Position numbers and translations under genes: made by a program | Assembly: GCA_020430865.1 (NCBI GenBank) | Contig: JAGQIY010000233.1 | Location: 1-5,501 of the forward strand | Length of the DNA stretch: 5,501 nucleotides | Direction of reading: 5' to 3' | From: Myxococcales bacterium | Lineage (GTDB): Bacteria; Myxococcota; Polyangia; Polyangiales; Polyangiaceae | Shown: in pieces, positions 1-5,284 of the stretch | How positions within the stretch are numbered: the first letter of the stretch is position 1 | Layout: each line of letters begins with the position of its first letter | Notes under the pieces: generated by a model | What the model saw: only the letters and a program-made list of their open reading frames with translations | What the model was told of the DNA's origin: nothing | Databases searched by the model: none

Positions 1-372
1 ACGCTGGGCTCGGCGGTGCTGATCAAGGACAACCACATCGAAGCGGCGGGTTCGATCGGCAAAGCCATCAAGCGCGCCCAGGAGTACGCGCCCCACACCA
101 GTCGCATCGAGATCGAGGTCGAGAGCCTGGAAGGCCTGGACGAAGCGCTGAGCGCAGGGGCCGAGGTCGTGATGCTCGACAACTTCGCCCCCGACGAGAT
201 CACGACGGCGGTTCAGCGAGCCGCTGGCAGGGCACAGATTGAAGTTTCCGGGGGGATAACCCTGCCGCGCATTGCGGAGTTGGCGAGTCAGGGCGTGGAT
301 GTAATCAGCGTGGGCGCGCTCACCCACTCGGCGCCCGCCGCGGACATCTCTCTCGACGTCGAGCGTCTCTAG
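1..372 (+). CDS. nadC: Nicotinate-nucleotide pyrophosphorylase (carboxylating), C-terminal part
   Basis: This is the 3' part of quinolinate phosphoribosyltransferase, which converts quinolinate and PRPP to nicotinate mononucleotide, CO2 and pyrophosphate in de novo NAD synthesis in the cytosol. Frame 1 is open from the first base, so the start lies outside the window; about 123 of the roughly 280 residues usual for the family are present. The visible part is the TIM-barrel-like half. It contains LIKDNHI (fragment residues 7-13, with the conserved active-site Lys9), the acidic strand IEIEVES (36-42), MLDN (58-61, conserved Asp60), EVSGGI (81-86) and the closing signature DVISVGALTHS (100-110) followed by DISLDV. 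These motifs are in the family order and the protein ends at its normal place with TAG, so the gene looks intact. The next gene on this strand is 225 bp away and probably has its own promoter. Identification is confident. Confidence 0.96.
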   Translation, partial: TLGSAVLIKDNHIEAAGSIGKAIKRAQEYAPHTSRIEIEVESLEGLDEALSAGAEVVMLDNFAPDEITTAVQRAAGRAQIEVSGGITLPRIAELASQGVDVISVGALTHSAPAADISLDVERL

Positions 373-390
373 CCGGGTGACGCCCGGGGC
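373..390 (+). terminator. GC-rich stem-loop just after nadC
   Basis: A five-pair stem CCGGG (373-377) / CCCGG (383-387) with loop TGACG begins immediately after the nadC stop. The 3' side can also pair within GCCCGGGGC. No T-run follows, so this is not a canonical intrinsic terminator. It may only slow or mark the transcript end. Confidence 0.3.
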
Positions 391-561
391 CCGTTGCTTC
401 CACTCCAGCGCACGGGTTCGCCGATCTCGAGACGGTCCGTGGGGGAGCGCGGCTTGCCAGCGTGAGGACCGCTAGCGGCTGGAATTCCCCACCGCGCCCC
501 GGGACCGTGCTCGGGTGAGCAGTGGAGCATCGCGGTCTGGTCCAGCGGTCGAGACACCGAC

Positions 562-590
562 TTGGCATCGCGCCCCGGGCGGACTAACCC
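562..590 (+). promoter_or_regulatory. Possible promoter of the TerB-like gene
   Basis: TTGGCA at 562-567 matches five of six bases of the sigma-70 -35 consensus. Seventeen bases later lies TAACCC (585-590), a poor -10 that keeps only the leading TA. The GTG at 598 is 7 nt past that hexamer, where transcription would start. The 8-mer GCATCGCG occurs at 527-534 and again at 565-572, overlapping the -35, and could be a binding site. Between nadC and this element I see nothing else that I can support. Confidence 0.35.
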
Positions 591-597
591 TTTCGCT

Positions 598-1116
598 GTG
601 TTCCCGCTGCACAAGAGGCGCCTGGAGGCGCTGCGTGACGAACTTCAGAGACGCGGCGATCGTCCGTCGCTGAACCTCCCCACCGCTCGCCTCGACTTGG
701 TCGAAGCGATGAGCGTCGTCGAGGAGTACGGCCCCCTCTGCGAGGCGATGTACTTGATGATGGCGGCGGATCGGAAGGTCTTGAACGTGGAGCGCATGGT
801 CTTGCGCGGCGCGCTGGACGTGTTGAGCAAGGGTCGGATCCGCACCGCGCACATGGAGTCGATGATCGACGCCTCCTCGAAGCGCGTCGCCGAGCTAGGC
901 GAAGCGGGTTGCCTCGCGGAATGCATCGACGCTCTCAAGTCGGATCCGATCCGCGCCGAGATCACCGTCGTCCTCGCCGCGGCGGTGGCCGCCGCGGACA
1001 ATCACATCTCGCCAGAGGAGCGCGACCTGTACCACAAGCTGATCGAAGGTCTGGGGATCAGCGACGAGCGCGCCGACTCCCTGCTGACCGACCTGCTCAA
1101 GCCAGACAGCGACTGA
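598..1116 (+). CDS. TerB-like (tellurite resistance TerB/DjlA-N family) helical protein
   Basis: A 172-residue, probably cytosolic, all-helical protein with no signal peptide or membrane segment. It has the duplicated pattern of the TerB-like family. One lobe has MMAADRKVLNVERMVL (residues 54-69). A second and better match is AAADNHISPEERDLYHKLIE (131-150), where Asp134 and Glu140/Glu141 sit at the acidic positions typical of the family. TerB-like domains occur in tellurite and stress clusters and as stand-alone proteins of unknown role. No other ter gene is nearby, so tellurite resistance should not be assumed. The frame is open upstream to 466, but the only usual start codons before the conserved part are TTG 562 and GTG 598. 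I chose GTG 598 because TTG 562 lies inside a -35-like hexamer and the first 12 residues it would add (Pro/Arg-rich) look non-coding. Neither start has a clear Shine-Dalgarno sequence. The family call is fairly confident; the function is unknown. Confidence 0.75.
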   Translation: MFPLHKRRLEALRDELQRRGDRPSLNLPTARLDLVEAMSVVEEYGPLCEAMYLMMAADRKVLNVERMVLRGALDVLSKGRIRTAHMESMIDASSKRVAELGEAGCLAECIDALKSDPIRAEITVVLAAAVAAADNHISPEERDLYHKLIEGLGISDERADSLLTDLLKPDSD

Positions 1117-1120
1117 CCAC

Positions 1121-1149
1121 TTCACCATTGTAGTGGCGGCGCGTAAGCT
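1121..1149 (+). promoter_or_regulatory. Predicted promoter of the phosphotransferase gene
   Basis: TTCACC (1121-1126; four of six to TTGACA) and TAAGCT (1144-1149; fits TANNNT) are 17 bp apart. The ATG at 1156 is six bases after the -10, so the expected first transcribed base is the A of the start codon or its neighbour. No Shine-Dalgarno sequence precedes the ATG. Together these suggest a leaderless message separate from the upstream gene, despite a gap of only 39 bp. Confidence 0.5.
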
Positions 1150-1155
1150 GCCTGC

Positions 1156-2229
1156 ATGGTCCAAGCCGAGAGCCAGAGCGCCGAGCTGCGCAGCGTCCGC
1201 GACGCGCACCGCTTCGACGAAGCGAGCCTGGAACGCTACCTTCGCGCTGAGCTGGAGCTGCCCACCGGACCGCTCGAGGTGCAGCAGTTCAAGGGGGGTC
1301 AATCGAACCCGACCTTCTTGCTCAAGGTCGGCGAAGGCGCCGCGTGCCGCCGGCTGGTGTTGCGCAAGAAGCCCCCAGGAGACCTGCTGCCCTCGGCACA
1401 CGCCGTCGAGCGCGAGTGCCGGGTGCTCCGCGCTCTTCAAGACAGCCAGGTCCCGGTGCCGCCGGTGCGTGCGTCGTGTGAGGACCCGAGCATCATCGGC
1501 ACGGCGTTCTACGTGATGGACCACGTAGAAGGCCGCATCTTCCGTGCGCCACTGATGCCCCAGGCGAGTGGCCCAGAGGAGCGCGCCGCGATCGCGAGCG
1601 CGACCATTCAGACGCTGGGGAAGCTGCATCAGATCGACCCGGCGAGCGTGGGGCTCGGGGACTTTGGTAAGTCAGGTAACTACATGGAGCGCCAGGTCGC
1701 GCGATGGGGCAAGCAGTACGCCGCCTCCAAGACGCAAGACCTCGAGGACATGAACTTCCTGATCGAGTGGCTGCCGGCGCACATCCCCGCGGGCGACGAG
1801 ACGCGCATAGCTCACGGTGATTTCCGCTTGGAGAATCTCATCATCCACCCGACGGAGCCCCGCGTGATCGCCGTGTTGGACTGGGAGCTTGCGACGCTGG
1901 GGCATCCCCTGGCGGATCTGGGCTATCACTGCATGCTCTATCACCTGCCGGCTGGCGACTTCACCGGTTCGGGCTACGTGGGCGCGGACATCGAATCCCT
2001 GGGGATCCCTAGCCGGGACGCCTACGTCGAGGAGTACGCGAGGATCACCGGGCGAGACGCCGTCCCCGACCTGGACTACTTCGTGGCCTTTGGCCTGTTC
2101 CGACTCGCGGCGATCCTGCAGGGCGTCTACAAGCGCGGCCTGGACGGGAATGCGTCCAGCGAGACCGCGCTTCGCTTCGGCCCGATGGTGCAGATCCTAG
2201 CTGGCATCGCCCGCAGCCTGGTCGGCTGA
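1156..2229 (+). CDS. Phosphotransferase (APH fold), ACAD10/ACAD11 N-terminal-like kinase
   Basis: A complete 357-residue cytosolic kinase-like protein of the aminoglycoside phosphotransferase family, in the subgroup resembling the N-terminal kinase domain of eukaryotic ACAD10/ACAD11. Visible motifs in order: the Gly-rich nucleotide loop GGQSNPTF (47-54); the strand LVLRKKP (67-73) carrying the ATP-contacting Lys; ERE (85-87); the hinge-like YVMDHVEGR (119-127); the catalytic loop HGDFRLENL (220-228) with Asp222 and Asn227; and the metal-binding [15 protein letters not shown] (241-255) with Asp242. All catalytic residues are present and the length is normal for a stand-alone member. In mammals the related domains phosphorylate 4-hydroxyacyl-CoAs for fatty-acid breakdown; an acyl-CoA-type substrate here is inference. 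No acyl-CoA dehydrogenase is fused or adjacent in the window. The ATG start is supported by the promoter spacing. Its last 33 bp overlap the end of the opposite-strand gene. It is unlikely to be an antibiotic-resistance enzyme. Confidence 0.9.
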   Translation: MVQAESQSAELRSVRDAHRFDEASLERYLRAELELPTGPLEVQQFKGGQSNPTFLLKVGEGAACRRLVLRKKPPGDLLPSAHAVERECRVLRALQDSQVPVPPVRASCEDPSIIGTAFYVMDHVEGRIFRAPLMPQASGPEERAAIASATIQTLGKLHQIDPASVGLGDFGKSGNYMERQVARWGKQYAASKTQDLEDMNFLIEWLPAHIPAGDETRIAHGDFRLENLIIHPTEPRVIAVLDWELATLGHPLADLGYHCMLYHLPAGDFTGSGYVGADIESLGIPSRDAYVEEYARITGRDAVPDLDYFVAFGLFRLAAILQGVYKRGLDGNASSETALRFGPMVQILAGIARSLVG

Positions 2230-2844
2230 GGCGGGCGTGTCGAGCTGCAGCAGACTCCTGCGACGCCCGGGCTCCATGGCGATCAACAGCCACTCACCCA
2301 GCGCGTACAGCCGACTCGTGCTCATGAAACGCAGCGCGGCGACGAATGGCCGCAGCACCAGCTGGCGCTCACGGTCCACCAGGTAGCTCTCCCAGTAGGG
2401 TGCCTCGGGGACCCACTCGAGCCCTTCAGTCCGATTGAGCAGGGCGCCGACCACGGCGCCCAGCTCGCAGACCAAGACCACGAAGTCGTTGGTAGCCTGC
2501 TCGGCGTTGACGGCCACCACCAGGTTCTGGGCTTCGCGGACGCTGTAGTTCTCCTCGAACGCGCGCAGCCACTCGAGGCCGAGGTCTCCGCCAGGCGGCA
2601 GGAAGCGCGCTTGATCTTGCCGCGCGGCATCAACCATGCGGTCCAGCTGGCGCAACACGTTGCCGCGCACGTACTCCGGGAGGCGGGAGGCTGCGCTGCC
2701 CTGCAGCGGCTCCACATCGGCACCTAGGGTTTCTCTCCCCCGAACCTCACGCTCGAGGGGCTTGTACCAGCGCCAGAAGAACTCCTTGAAGAGCTCCTCC
2801 GCGGTGAACGCATCGTGGTCGGTCTCGGGGCTCCGCTCGGACAT
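2197..2844 (-). CDS. Unrecognised 215-residue protein
   Basis: I do not recognise this protein. The sequence looks helical and soluble. It starts with an acidic segment (1-20) and an aromatic-rich stretch [15 protein letters not shown] (19-33). Next come a helix with spaced hydrophobics (58-75), a hydrophobic stretch [16 protein letters not shown] (121-136) that is too short and too charged at Glu127 for a confident membrane helix, and a conserved-looking block [20 protein letters not shown] (142-161). The tail is polar and low in complexity (200-215). I favour this frame over its shadows because its composition is protein-like (balanced aromatics and acids), whereas the overlapping frame is Ser/Cys/Trp-rich. 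The ATG start has no good Shine-Dalgarno sequence, but a TAGACG hexamer lies six bases upstream. It follows the GYF/GAF gene on the same strand after 58 bp, so the two may be co-expressed. It ends inside the 3' end of the kinase gene. Confidence 0.7.
   Translation of the reverse strand: MSERSPETDHDAFTAEELFKEFFWRWYKPLEREVRGRETLGADVEPLQGSAASRLPEYVRGNVLRQLDRMVDAARQDQARFLPPGGDLGLEWLRAFEENYSVREAQNLVVAVNAEQATNDFVVLVCELGAVVGALLNRTEGLEWVPEAPYWESYLVDRERQLVLRPFVAALRFMSTSRLYALGEWLLIAMEPGRRRSLLQLDTPASADQAAGDAS
2232..2269. terminator. Stem-loop at the convergent gene ends
   Basis: Two bases after the kinase stop, CGGGCGT (2232-2238) pairs perfectly with ACGCCCG (2263-2269), and GCAG/CTGC inside the loop can pair too. 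No T-run follows on either strand. Its location at the junction of convergent genes suggests a role in ending transcription or protecting 3' ends. It also lies inside the coding end of the opposite gene, so coding constraint could explain it. Confidence 0.3.
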
Positions 2845-2850
2845 CGGCCC

Positions 2851-2859
2851 CGTCTAGCA
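2851..2859 (-). promoter_or_regulatory. Weak extended -10 element upstream of the 215-residue gene
   Basis: On the minus strand TGC-TAGACG ends six bases before the ATG at 2844. The TG one base before the hexamer resembles an extended -10. The last base is G rather than T and no -35 is evident, so this is weak. It is listed because the spacing equals that at 1156 and 5285. Confidence 0.25.
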
Positions 2860-2902
2860 CAAGGGCCTAGAAGATCAGGCGTGGTGAACGCAGCCTCCGG
2901 CT

Positions 2903-3703
2903 TCAGGCCCAGTGGCTGCCGTCTATGCGCTCGCTGATCGCCTGACCAACTCCCTCCAGGGTGGCCTTGTCAGCAGCTCGGAAGCCACGCCTCAAGCGCC
3001 CGAGCTCCAGCATGCCGAGCAGGCGTCCGTAGCCGAACAGCGGCAGCATGGCGACGCCGCCCAGCGGCAAGCCACTGGAGAACACGGACAGCCGCCGCGC
3101 GATGGCGCTCTGGGCGGACCCCTGGATGCGGCTGCCGATCACCCCGCGATGCTGACAGGCGGCGATCACCACGGGATCATCCTGGCGCAAGACGTCTCCG
3201 AGCTGGTGCCACAGCGGCTGCCCAACGACATAGGACGTGACCATGCCGACGTAGGGCTCACGGAAGCGGTGAATCAGGCCCAGCTCCGCGCCGATTTGAG
3301 TGGTCGCCGCGTGCAGTCCCAGCAGCAGCACCTCACCGGGGTCACGTGCGGCCATCAGGTCGGCGCGGGTGCGAAGACGAGCGTCTTCCCTGGCGCTCGG
3401 GAGGTGGAACGCTGCCGTGGGATGCCAGCCATTTCCCATCAGATCTGCGTAGCGACGTAGGCTACGCACCTCGCGCGTTTCCTCGAGAAACCGCCAGTCG
3501 TTCCAGTGCACCTGGCGCACCATGCAGTGTTCGGGGATGCGGCCAAAGGAGACCCCACGCAGCAACAACCCCGTGGACACCGGTCCGACCACGGTCGCGC
3601 CGTTGGTGACGAACCAGTCGTGGGCGTTCAGCGGCATGAGCTCTGGAACGCTAGGTTGCTTCTCACGGATCTGCAGCTCGAGGCTTGCTGGTTGAAACGC
3701 CAT
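2903..3703 (-). CDS. GYF_2-like / GAF-like two-domain protein
   Basis: A 266-residue soluble protein with no signal peptide. Residues 29-73 resemble the GYF_2 (DUF4339) fold: DWFVTNG at the start, VGPVS (39-43), a hydrophobic run with SFGRIP (52-57), and a closing WNDW (67-70). This follows the family pattern WYV-x-GPxS-x(n)-GxI-x(n)-DW. Residues about 119-261 look like a GAF domain: a first helix (DPGEVLLLGLHAATTQIG), then strands, and the late SGLPLGGVAMLPLFGYGRLLGMLELGR block (210-236) with a final helix ending ISERI. GYF_2 domains are usually protein-interaction modules and GAF domains bind small ligands or mediate dimerisation. No output domain (kinase, cyclase, HTH) is attached, so an adaptor or sensor role is inference. 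The ATG start is firmly set by AAAGGA six bases upstream. It is likely the first gene of a two-gene unit with the 215-residue protein. The domain calls come from pattern only. Confidence 0.78.
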   Translation of the reverse strand: MAFQPASLELQIREKQPSVPELMPLNAHDWFVTNGATVVGPVSTGLLLRGVSFGRIPEHCMVRQVHWNDWRFLEETREVRSLRRYADLMGNGWHPTAAFHLPSAREDARLRTRADLMAARDPGEVLLLGLHAATTQIGAELGLIHRFREPYVGMVTSYVVGQPLWHQLGDVLRQDDPVVIAACQHRGVIGSRIQGSAQSAIARRLSVFSSGLPLGGVAMLPLFGYGRLLGMLELGRLRRGFRAADKATLEGVGQAISERIDGSHWA

Positions 3704-3709
3704 ACGCCG

Positions 3710-3715
3710 TCCTTT
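3710..3715 (-). promoter_or_regulatory. Shine-Dalgarno site of the GYF/GAF gene
   Basis: AAAGGA on the minus strand is followed by a six-base spacer and ATG. It is one of only two clear ribosome-binding sites in the window and it fixes the start at 3703. Confidence 0.75.
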
Positions 3716-3716
3716 C

Positions 3717-3780
3717 GCAGCCTCCCGAGCATCCCCACGGTTCAGCGTGAGAAACAGCGGGTTTCCCGCCTGGAGGCTGC
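3717..3780 (-). promoter_or_regulatory. Nested inverted repeats between the lipoprotein and GYF/GAF genes
   Basis: On the minus strand GCAGCCTCC (3780-3772) and GGAGGCTGC (3725-3717) form a perfect 9-bp inverted repeat. They enclose a tight hairpin GCGGG-AAA-CCCGC (3769-3757) that is followed by TGTTTCTC. The hairpin plus pyrimidine run could be a weak intrinsic terminator for the lipoprotein gene ending at 3840. The outer stem closes one base before the AAAGGA ribosome-binding site of the next gene, so it could also act as a leader structure. Both roles are inference. Confidence 0.4.
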
Positions 3781-3839
3781 CAACGGAATTGTCCCGTGAG
3801 GCCTGGGCGCTGGGCCAACATTTGCCCCAGTGGGTCTGG

Positions 3840-4904
3840 TCAGGGAAAGGCGGCGTCGAACGCCGAAGCGCTGCAGTCCGATTCGCTCGCCGGGACCCCG
3901 AAGTGGATCCAGTCGAAGCGCGAGCTCACGTCGGGCGGCACCCCCCAGCCATTGGCGACGGGCCCGACATCCATCGCAGCGCCGATCTGAGGGTGGCTGA
4001 AGCTGTTGGTCTCCGTCCAGCCCGCTTCGCCTTCGAGCTTCCTCAGCATGTGGAAGTGACTGCCGACACGGCAGATCGCCAGACGTCCGCGGAAGGCCGT
4101 GCTGGGGTTGAGGCACAACGTCGACGCCTGGTTCACCGTGATCTTTGCCTCACTGCCGACGCCCACGAACTCGCCCTGGTTGGGGCAGCCTCCCGGAAGT
4201 CCGGCACCGGGACCGTTGCTGTTGCCCCCATGATGACCGAGGCTGTGCATCAACCAGTGCCCCGGCGTGGCGACGTCGCGAACGAGCAGCGCAGCCGAGT
4301 TGTAGCTGCCGGTGGGCGCGCTGTTCGCGTCATCCACGCGCTGCGCGTGGACCTCCGCCATCACCCAGAAGTCACCGCTCACCCGCTTGCGCAAGATCGG
4401 CCCGACATGGCCCGCGTACCAGGCCGTCTGGTCCGGCGTGCTGGCGCTGAAAGAGATGGTCAGGAACCCGGGCTCGGTCGTGCCAATGTCGTAGCTCGCG
4501 GCGGACGACGCGAAGTTCTCCGCCGTCCACTGGTCCAGGGTGCAAGGGTCGTCGAACTCGTCATCGAGTCCCGTCGGACAGCCCCCACCGCTGCCGCCGC
4601 TCGAGGTGCCACCGCTCGAGGTGGTCCCGCCGAGGCCGCCCTGAGCTCCGGCGCCGCCGCTGGATTGCGCGCCTCCGCTGCCGCCCGGCTGACTTCCCGC
4701 GTTGCCACCGCTCGCCGCCGCTCCGCCAGAGTCGCTGCCCCCGCTCCCAGCGACGAGATCGCCTCCACTGCCTCCGCTCGAGCTACCACCGACCCCCGCG
4801 CCACCCGAGCCGCCGAGCCGCTCGCCGGAGTCGTCGCTGCAGGCTGGCAACGCCGCGAGCAGCGCAGCACCCAACCCCCACCCCAAGCTACCAAACGCTC
4901 TCAT
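3840..4904 (-). CDS. Lipoprotein with Gly/Ser tether and concanavalin-like C-terminal domain
   Basis: Numbered from ATG 4904 (354 residues), the N-terminus is MRAFGS followed by a hydrophobic segment and the lipobox LPAC. Cys22 is therefore the lipidation site, followed by Ser-Asp-Asp. Residues 31-108 are a low-complexity Gly/Ser/Ala tether with GGSGG-type repeats. The C-terminal domain (about 109-354) starts at DDEFDDP and shows alternating beta-like segments, including GDFWVMAEVHA (177-187), SAALLVRD (203-210) and SRFDWIHFGVP (328-338). This is reminiscent of DUF1349/laminin-G-like concanavalin folds, which bind or cleave carbohydrates; that fold call is moderate. Six further cysteines in the domain (109, 121, 240, 264, 278, 344) suggest disulfides outside the cytoplasm. 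The domain also contains HSLGHHGG (220-227). I chose ATG 4904 because GGAGG lies just upstream; GTG 4928 and ATG 4919 are alternatives that lengthen the n-region by 8 or 5 residues. It is probably an outer-membrane-anchored surface protein. It is transcribed divergently from the FHA gene. Confidence 0.85.
   Translation of the reverse strand: MRAFGSLGWGLGAALLAALPACSDDSGERLGGSGGAGVGGSSSGGSGGDLVAGSGGSDSGGAAASGGNAGSQPGGSGGAQSSGGAGAQGGLGGTTSSGGTSSGGSGGGCPTGLDDEFDDPCTLDQWTAENFASSAASYDIGTTEPGFLTISFSASTPDQTAWYAGHVGPILRKRVSGDFWVMAEVHAQRVDDANSAPTGSYNSAALLVRDVATPGHWLMHSLGHHGGNSNGPGAGLPGGCPNQGEFVGVGSEAKITVNQASTLCLNPSTAFRGRLAICRVGSHFHMLRKLEGEAGWTETNSFSHPQIGAAMDVGPVANGWGVPPDVSSRFDWIHFGVPASESDCSASAFDAAFP
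4581..4814 (-). repeat. Gly/Ser tether-encoding low-complexity region
   Basis: About 78 codons encode irregular repeats of Gly-Gly-Ser/Ala/Thr units inside the lipoprotein gene. One clear DNA-level duplication has a 15-bp period (CCGCTCGAGGTG at 4597-4608 and 4612-4623), encoding tandem Thr-Ser-Ser-Gly-Gly. Such tethers hold a folded domain away from the membrane, and they often change length by slippage. Confidence 0.85.
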
Positions 4905-4908
4905 CAGA

Positions 4909-4913
4909 CCTCC
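4909..4913 (-). promoter_or_regulatory. Shine-Dalgarno site of the lipoprotein gene
   Basis: GGAGG on the minus strand is four bases before ATG 4904. It favours that start over GTG 4928 and ATG 4919, which have no such sequence upstream. Confidence 0.55.
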
Positions 4914-4935
4914 AGCCATCACGGCCACAATCGCA

Positions 4936-4941
4936 AGTCTA
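4936..4941 (-). promoter_or_regulatory. -10-like element of the lipoprotein gene
   Basis: TAGACT on the minus strand fits TANNNT and would start transcription near 4929, giving a leader of about 25 nt that contains GGAGG before ATG 4904. No recognisable -35 lies 16-18 bp upstream. The same start point would also sit at GTG 4928, the alternative leaderless start. Confidence 0.35.
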
Positions 4942-4976
4942 GTGCCAAACGCAGATCAGCTGCCGAGCGGCCCCTC

Positions 4977-5060
4977 GTGCAGGAAGAGTGCGGGACGAGT
5001 GCAGGAAGAGTGCGGGACGAGTGCAGGAAGAGTGCGGGAAGAGCGCAGGAAGAGTGCAGG
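4977..5060. repeat. 11-bp tandem repeat array, seven units plus a partial eighth
   Basis: Seven 11-bp units run without a break from 4977 to 5053. The first six alternate as GTGCAGGAAGA and GTGCGGGACGA, the sixth being GTGCGGGAAGA. The seventh is GCGCAGGAAGA, and a partial GTGCAGG follows. The alternation gives a 22-bp composite unit. The plus strand is purine-rich. Because 11 is not a multiple of 3, and the array lies between divergent promoters, it is unlikely to be coding. It could be a clustered protein-binding site, since its period is close to one helical turn, or a simple variable-number repeat. Confidence 0.95.
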
Positions 5061-5225
5061 CCCTCGCACCGGTGGCCGGGGGCCGTGCGTAGTCGAAAGC
5101 GCGACCTGGGCGATGGATCCCGCACATCGGTGTCCGGTGCCCACGAAACCCCGCGGCGAGGCCTTCTCGCGAGTCGCGGCACGTGAACTGCAAACGCTGC
5201 GCGAATGATCCCATCCACAGCGCCA

Positions 5226-5239
5226 CCGGCGCGCCAGTG
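5226..5239. promoter_or_regulatory. Near-palindrome upstream of the FHA promoter
   Basis: ACCGGCGCGCCAGT is a palindrome with one mismatched pair around the core GGCGCGCC. It lies 11 bp upstream of the predicted -35 and could be an operator. GC-rich DNA produces such sites by chance, so confidence is low. Confidence 0.25.
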
Positions 5240-5250
5240 ATTCCGCGCCT

Positions 5251-5278
5251 TTGCCCGCCATCCATCGCCAGCTATACA
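5251..5278 (+). promoter_or_regulatory. Predicted promoter of the FHA gene
   Basis: TTGCCC (5251-5256) and TATACA (5273-5278) are separated by 16 bp, each matching four of six sigma-70 consensus bases. This is the best promoter in the window. The GTG at 5285 follows the -10 by six bases, so transcription should begin at or next to the start codon. Confidence 0.55.
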
Positions 5279-5284
5279 CGTCTG

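Larger units (their letters stand above)
4905..5284. other. 380-bp divergent intergenic region
   Basis: This region separates the divergent lipoprotein and FHA genes and has no protein-like reading frame. The ORFs crossing it are created by the repeat and by GC bias. It holds the lipoprotein ribosome-binding site and -10-like element, the 11-bp tandem array, the 8-bp palindrome CTCGCGAG (5166-5173), a 14-bp near-palindrome (5226-5239) and the FHA promoter. I see nothing specific in the rest of 5061-5225. Confidence 0.7.

Noticed and set aside
534..558. tRNA-Glu-like D-arm resemblance (TGGTCCAGCGGTCGAGACACCG region)
   Set aside because: No matching anticodon stem, no T-loop (GGTTCGA-type) and no acceptor stem follow, so it is not a tRNA gene.
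472..852. Minus-strand ORF over the nadC/TerB-like gap
   Set aside because: It overlaps the start of the better supported plus-strand gene and shows no protein family features.
895..1629. Minus-strand ORF of 244 codons across the TerB-like and kinase genes
   Set aside because: It is antisense to two genes with clear family motifs, and its own sequence shows no recognisable domain.
2866..2881. Terminator hairpin between the two minus-strand genes
   Set aside because: Only a four-pair GCCT/AGGC stem with one wobble extension can form and no T-run follows, too weak to call.
2912..3460. Plus-strand ORF (182 codons) opposite the GYF/GAF gene
   Set aside because: The product is Gln/Ala-rich and motif-free, and the minus-strand frame has a good ribosome-binding site and domain-like patterns.
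4977..5060. CRISPR array
   Set aside because: The units are 11 bp and contiguous with no unique spacers, so this is a simple tandem repeat.
3747..5186. Long plus-strand ORF (479 codons) opposite the lipoprotein gene
   Set aside because: Its product is Arg/Ala-rich without motifs, while the minus strand has a signal peptide, lipobox, tether and structured domain. It is a GC-bias shadow.
4939..5265. Minus-strand ORFs crossing the 11-bp array, with repeated SSCTLPAL-type products
   Set aside because: The 11-bp period opens several frames at once and the products are low-complexity. There is no ribosome-binding site or family match.
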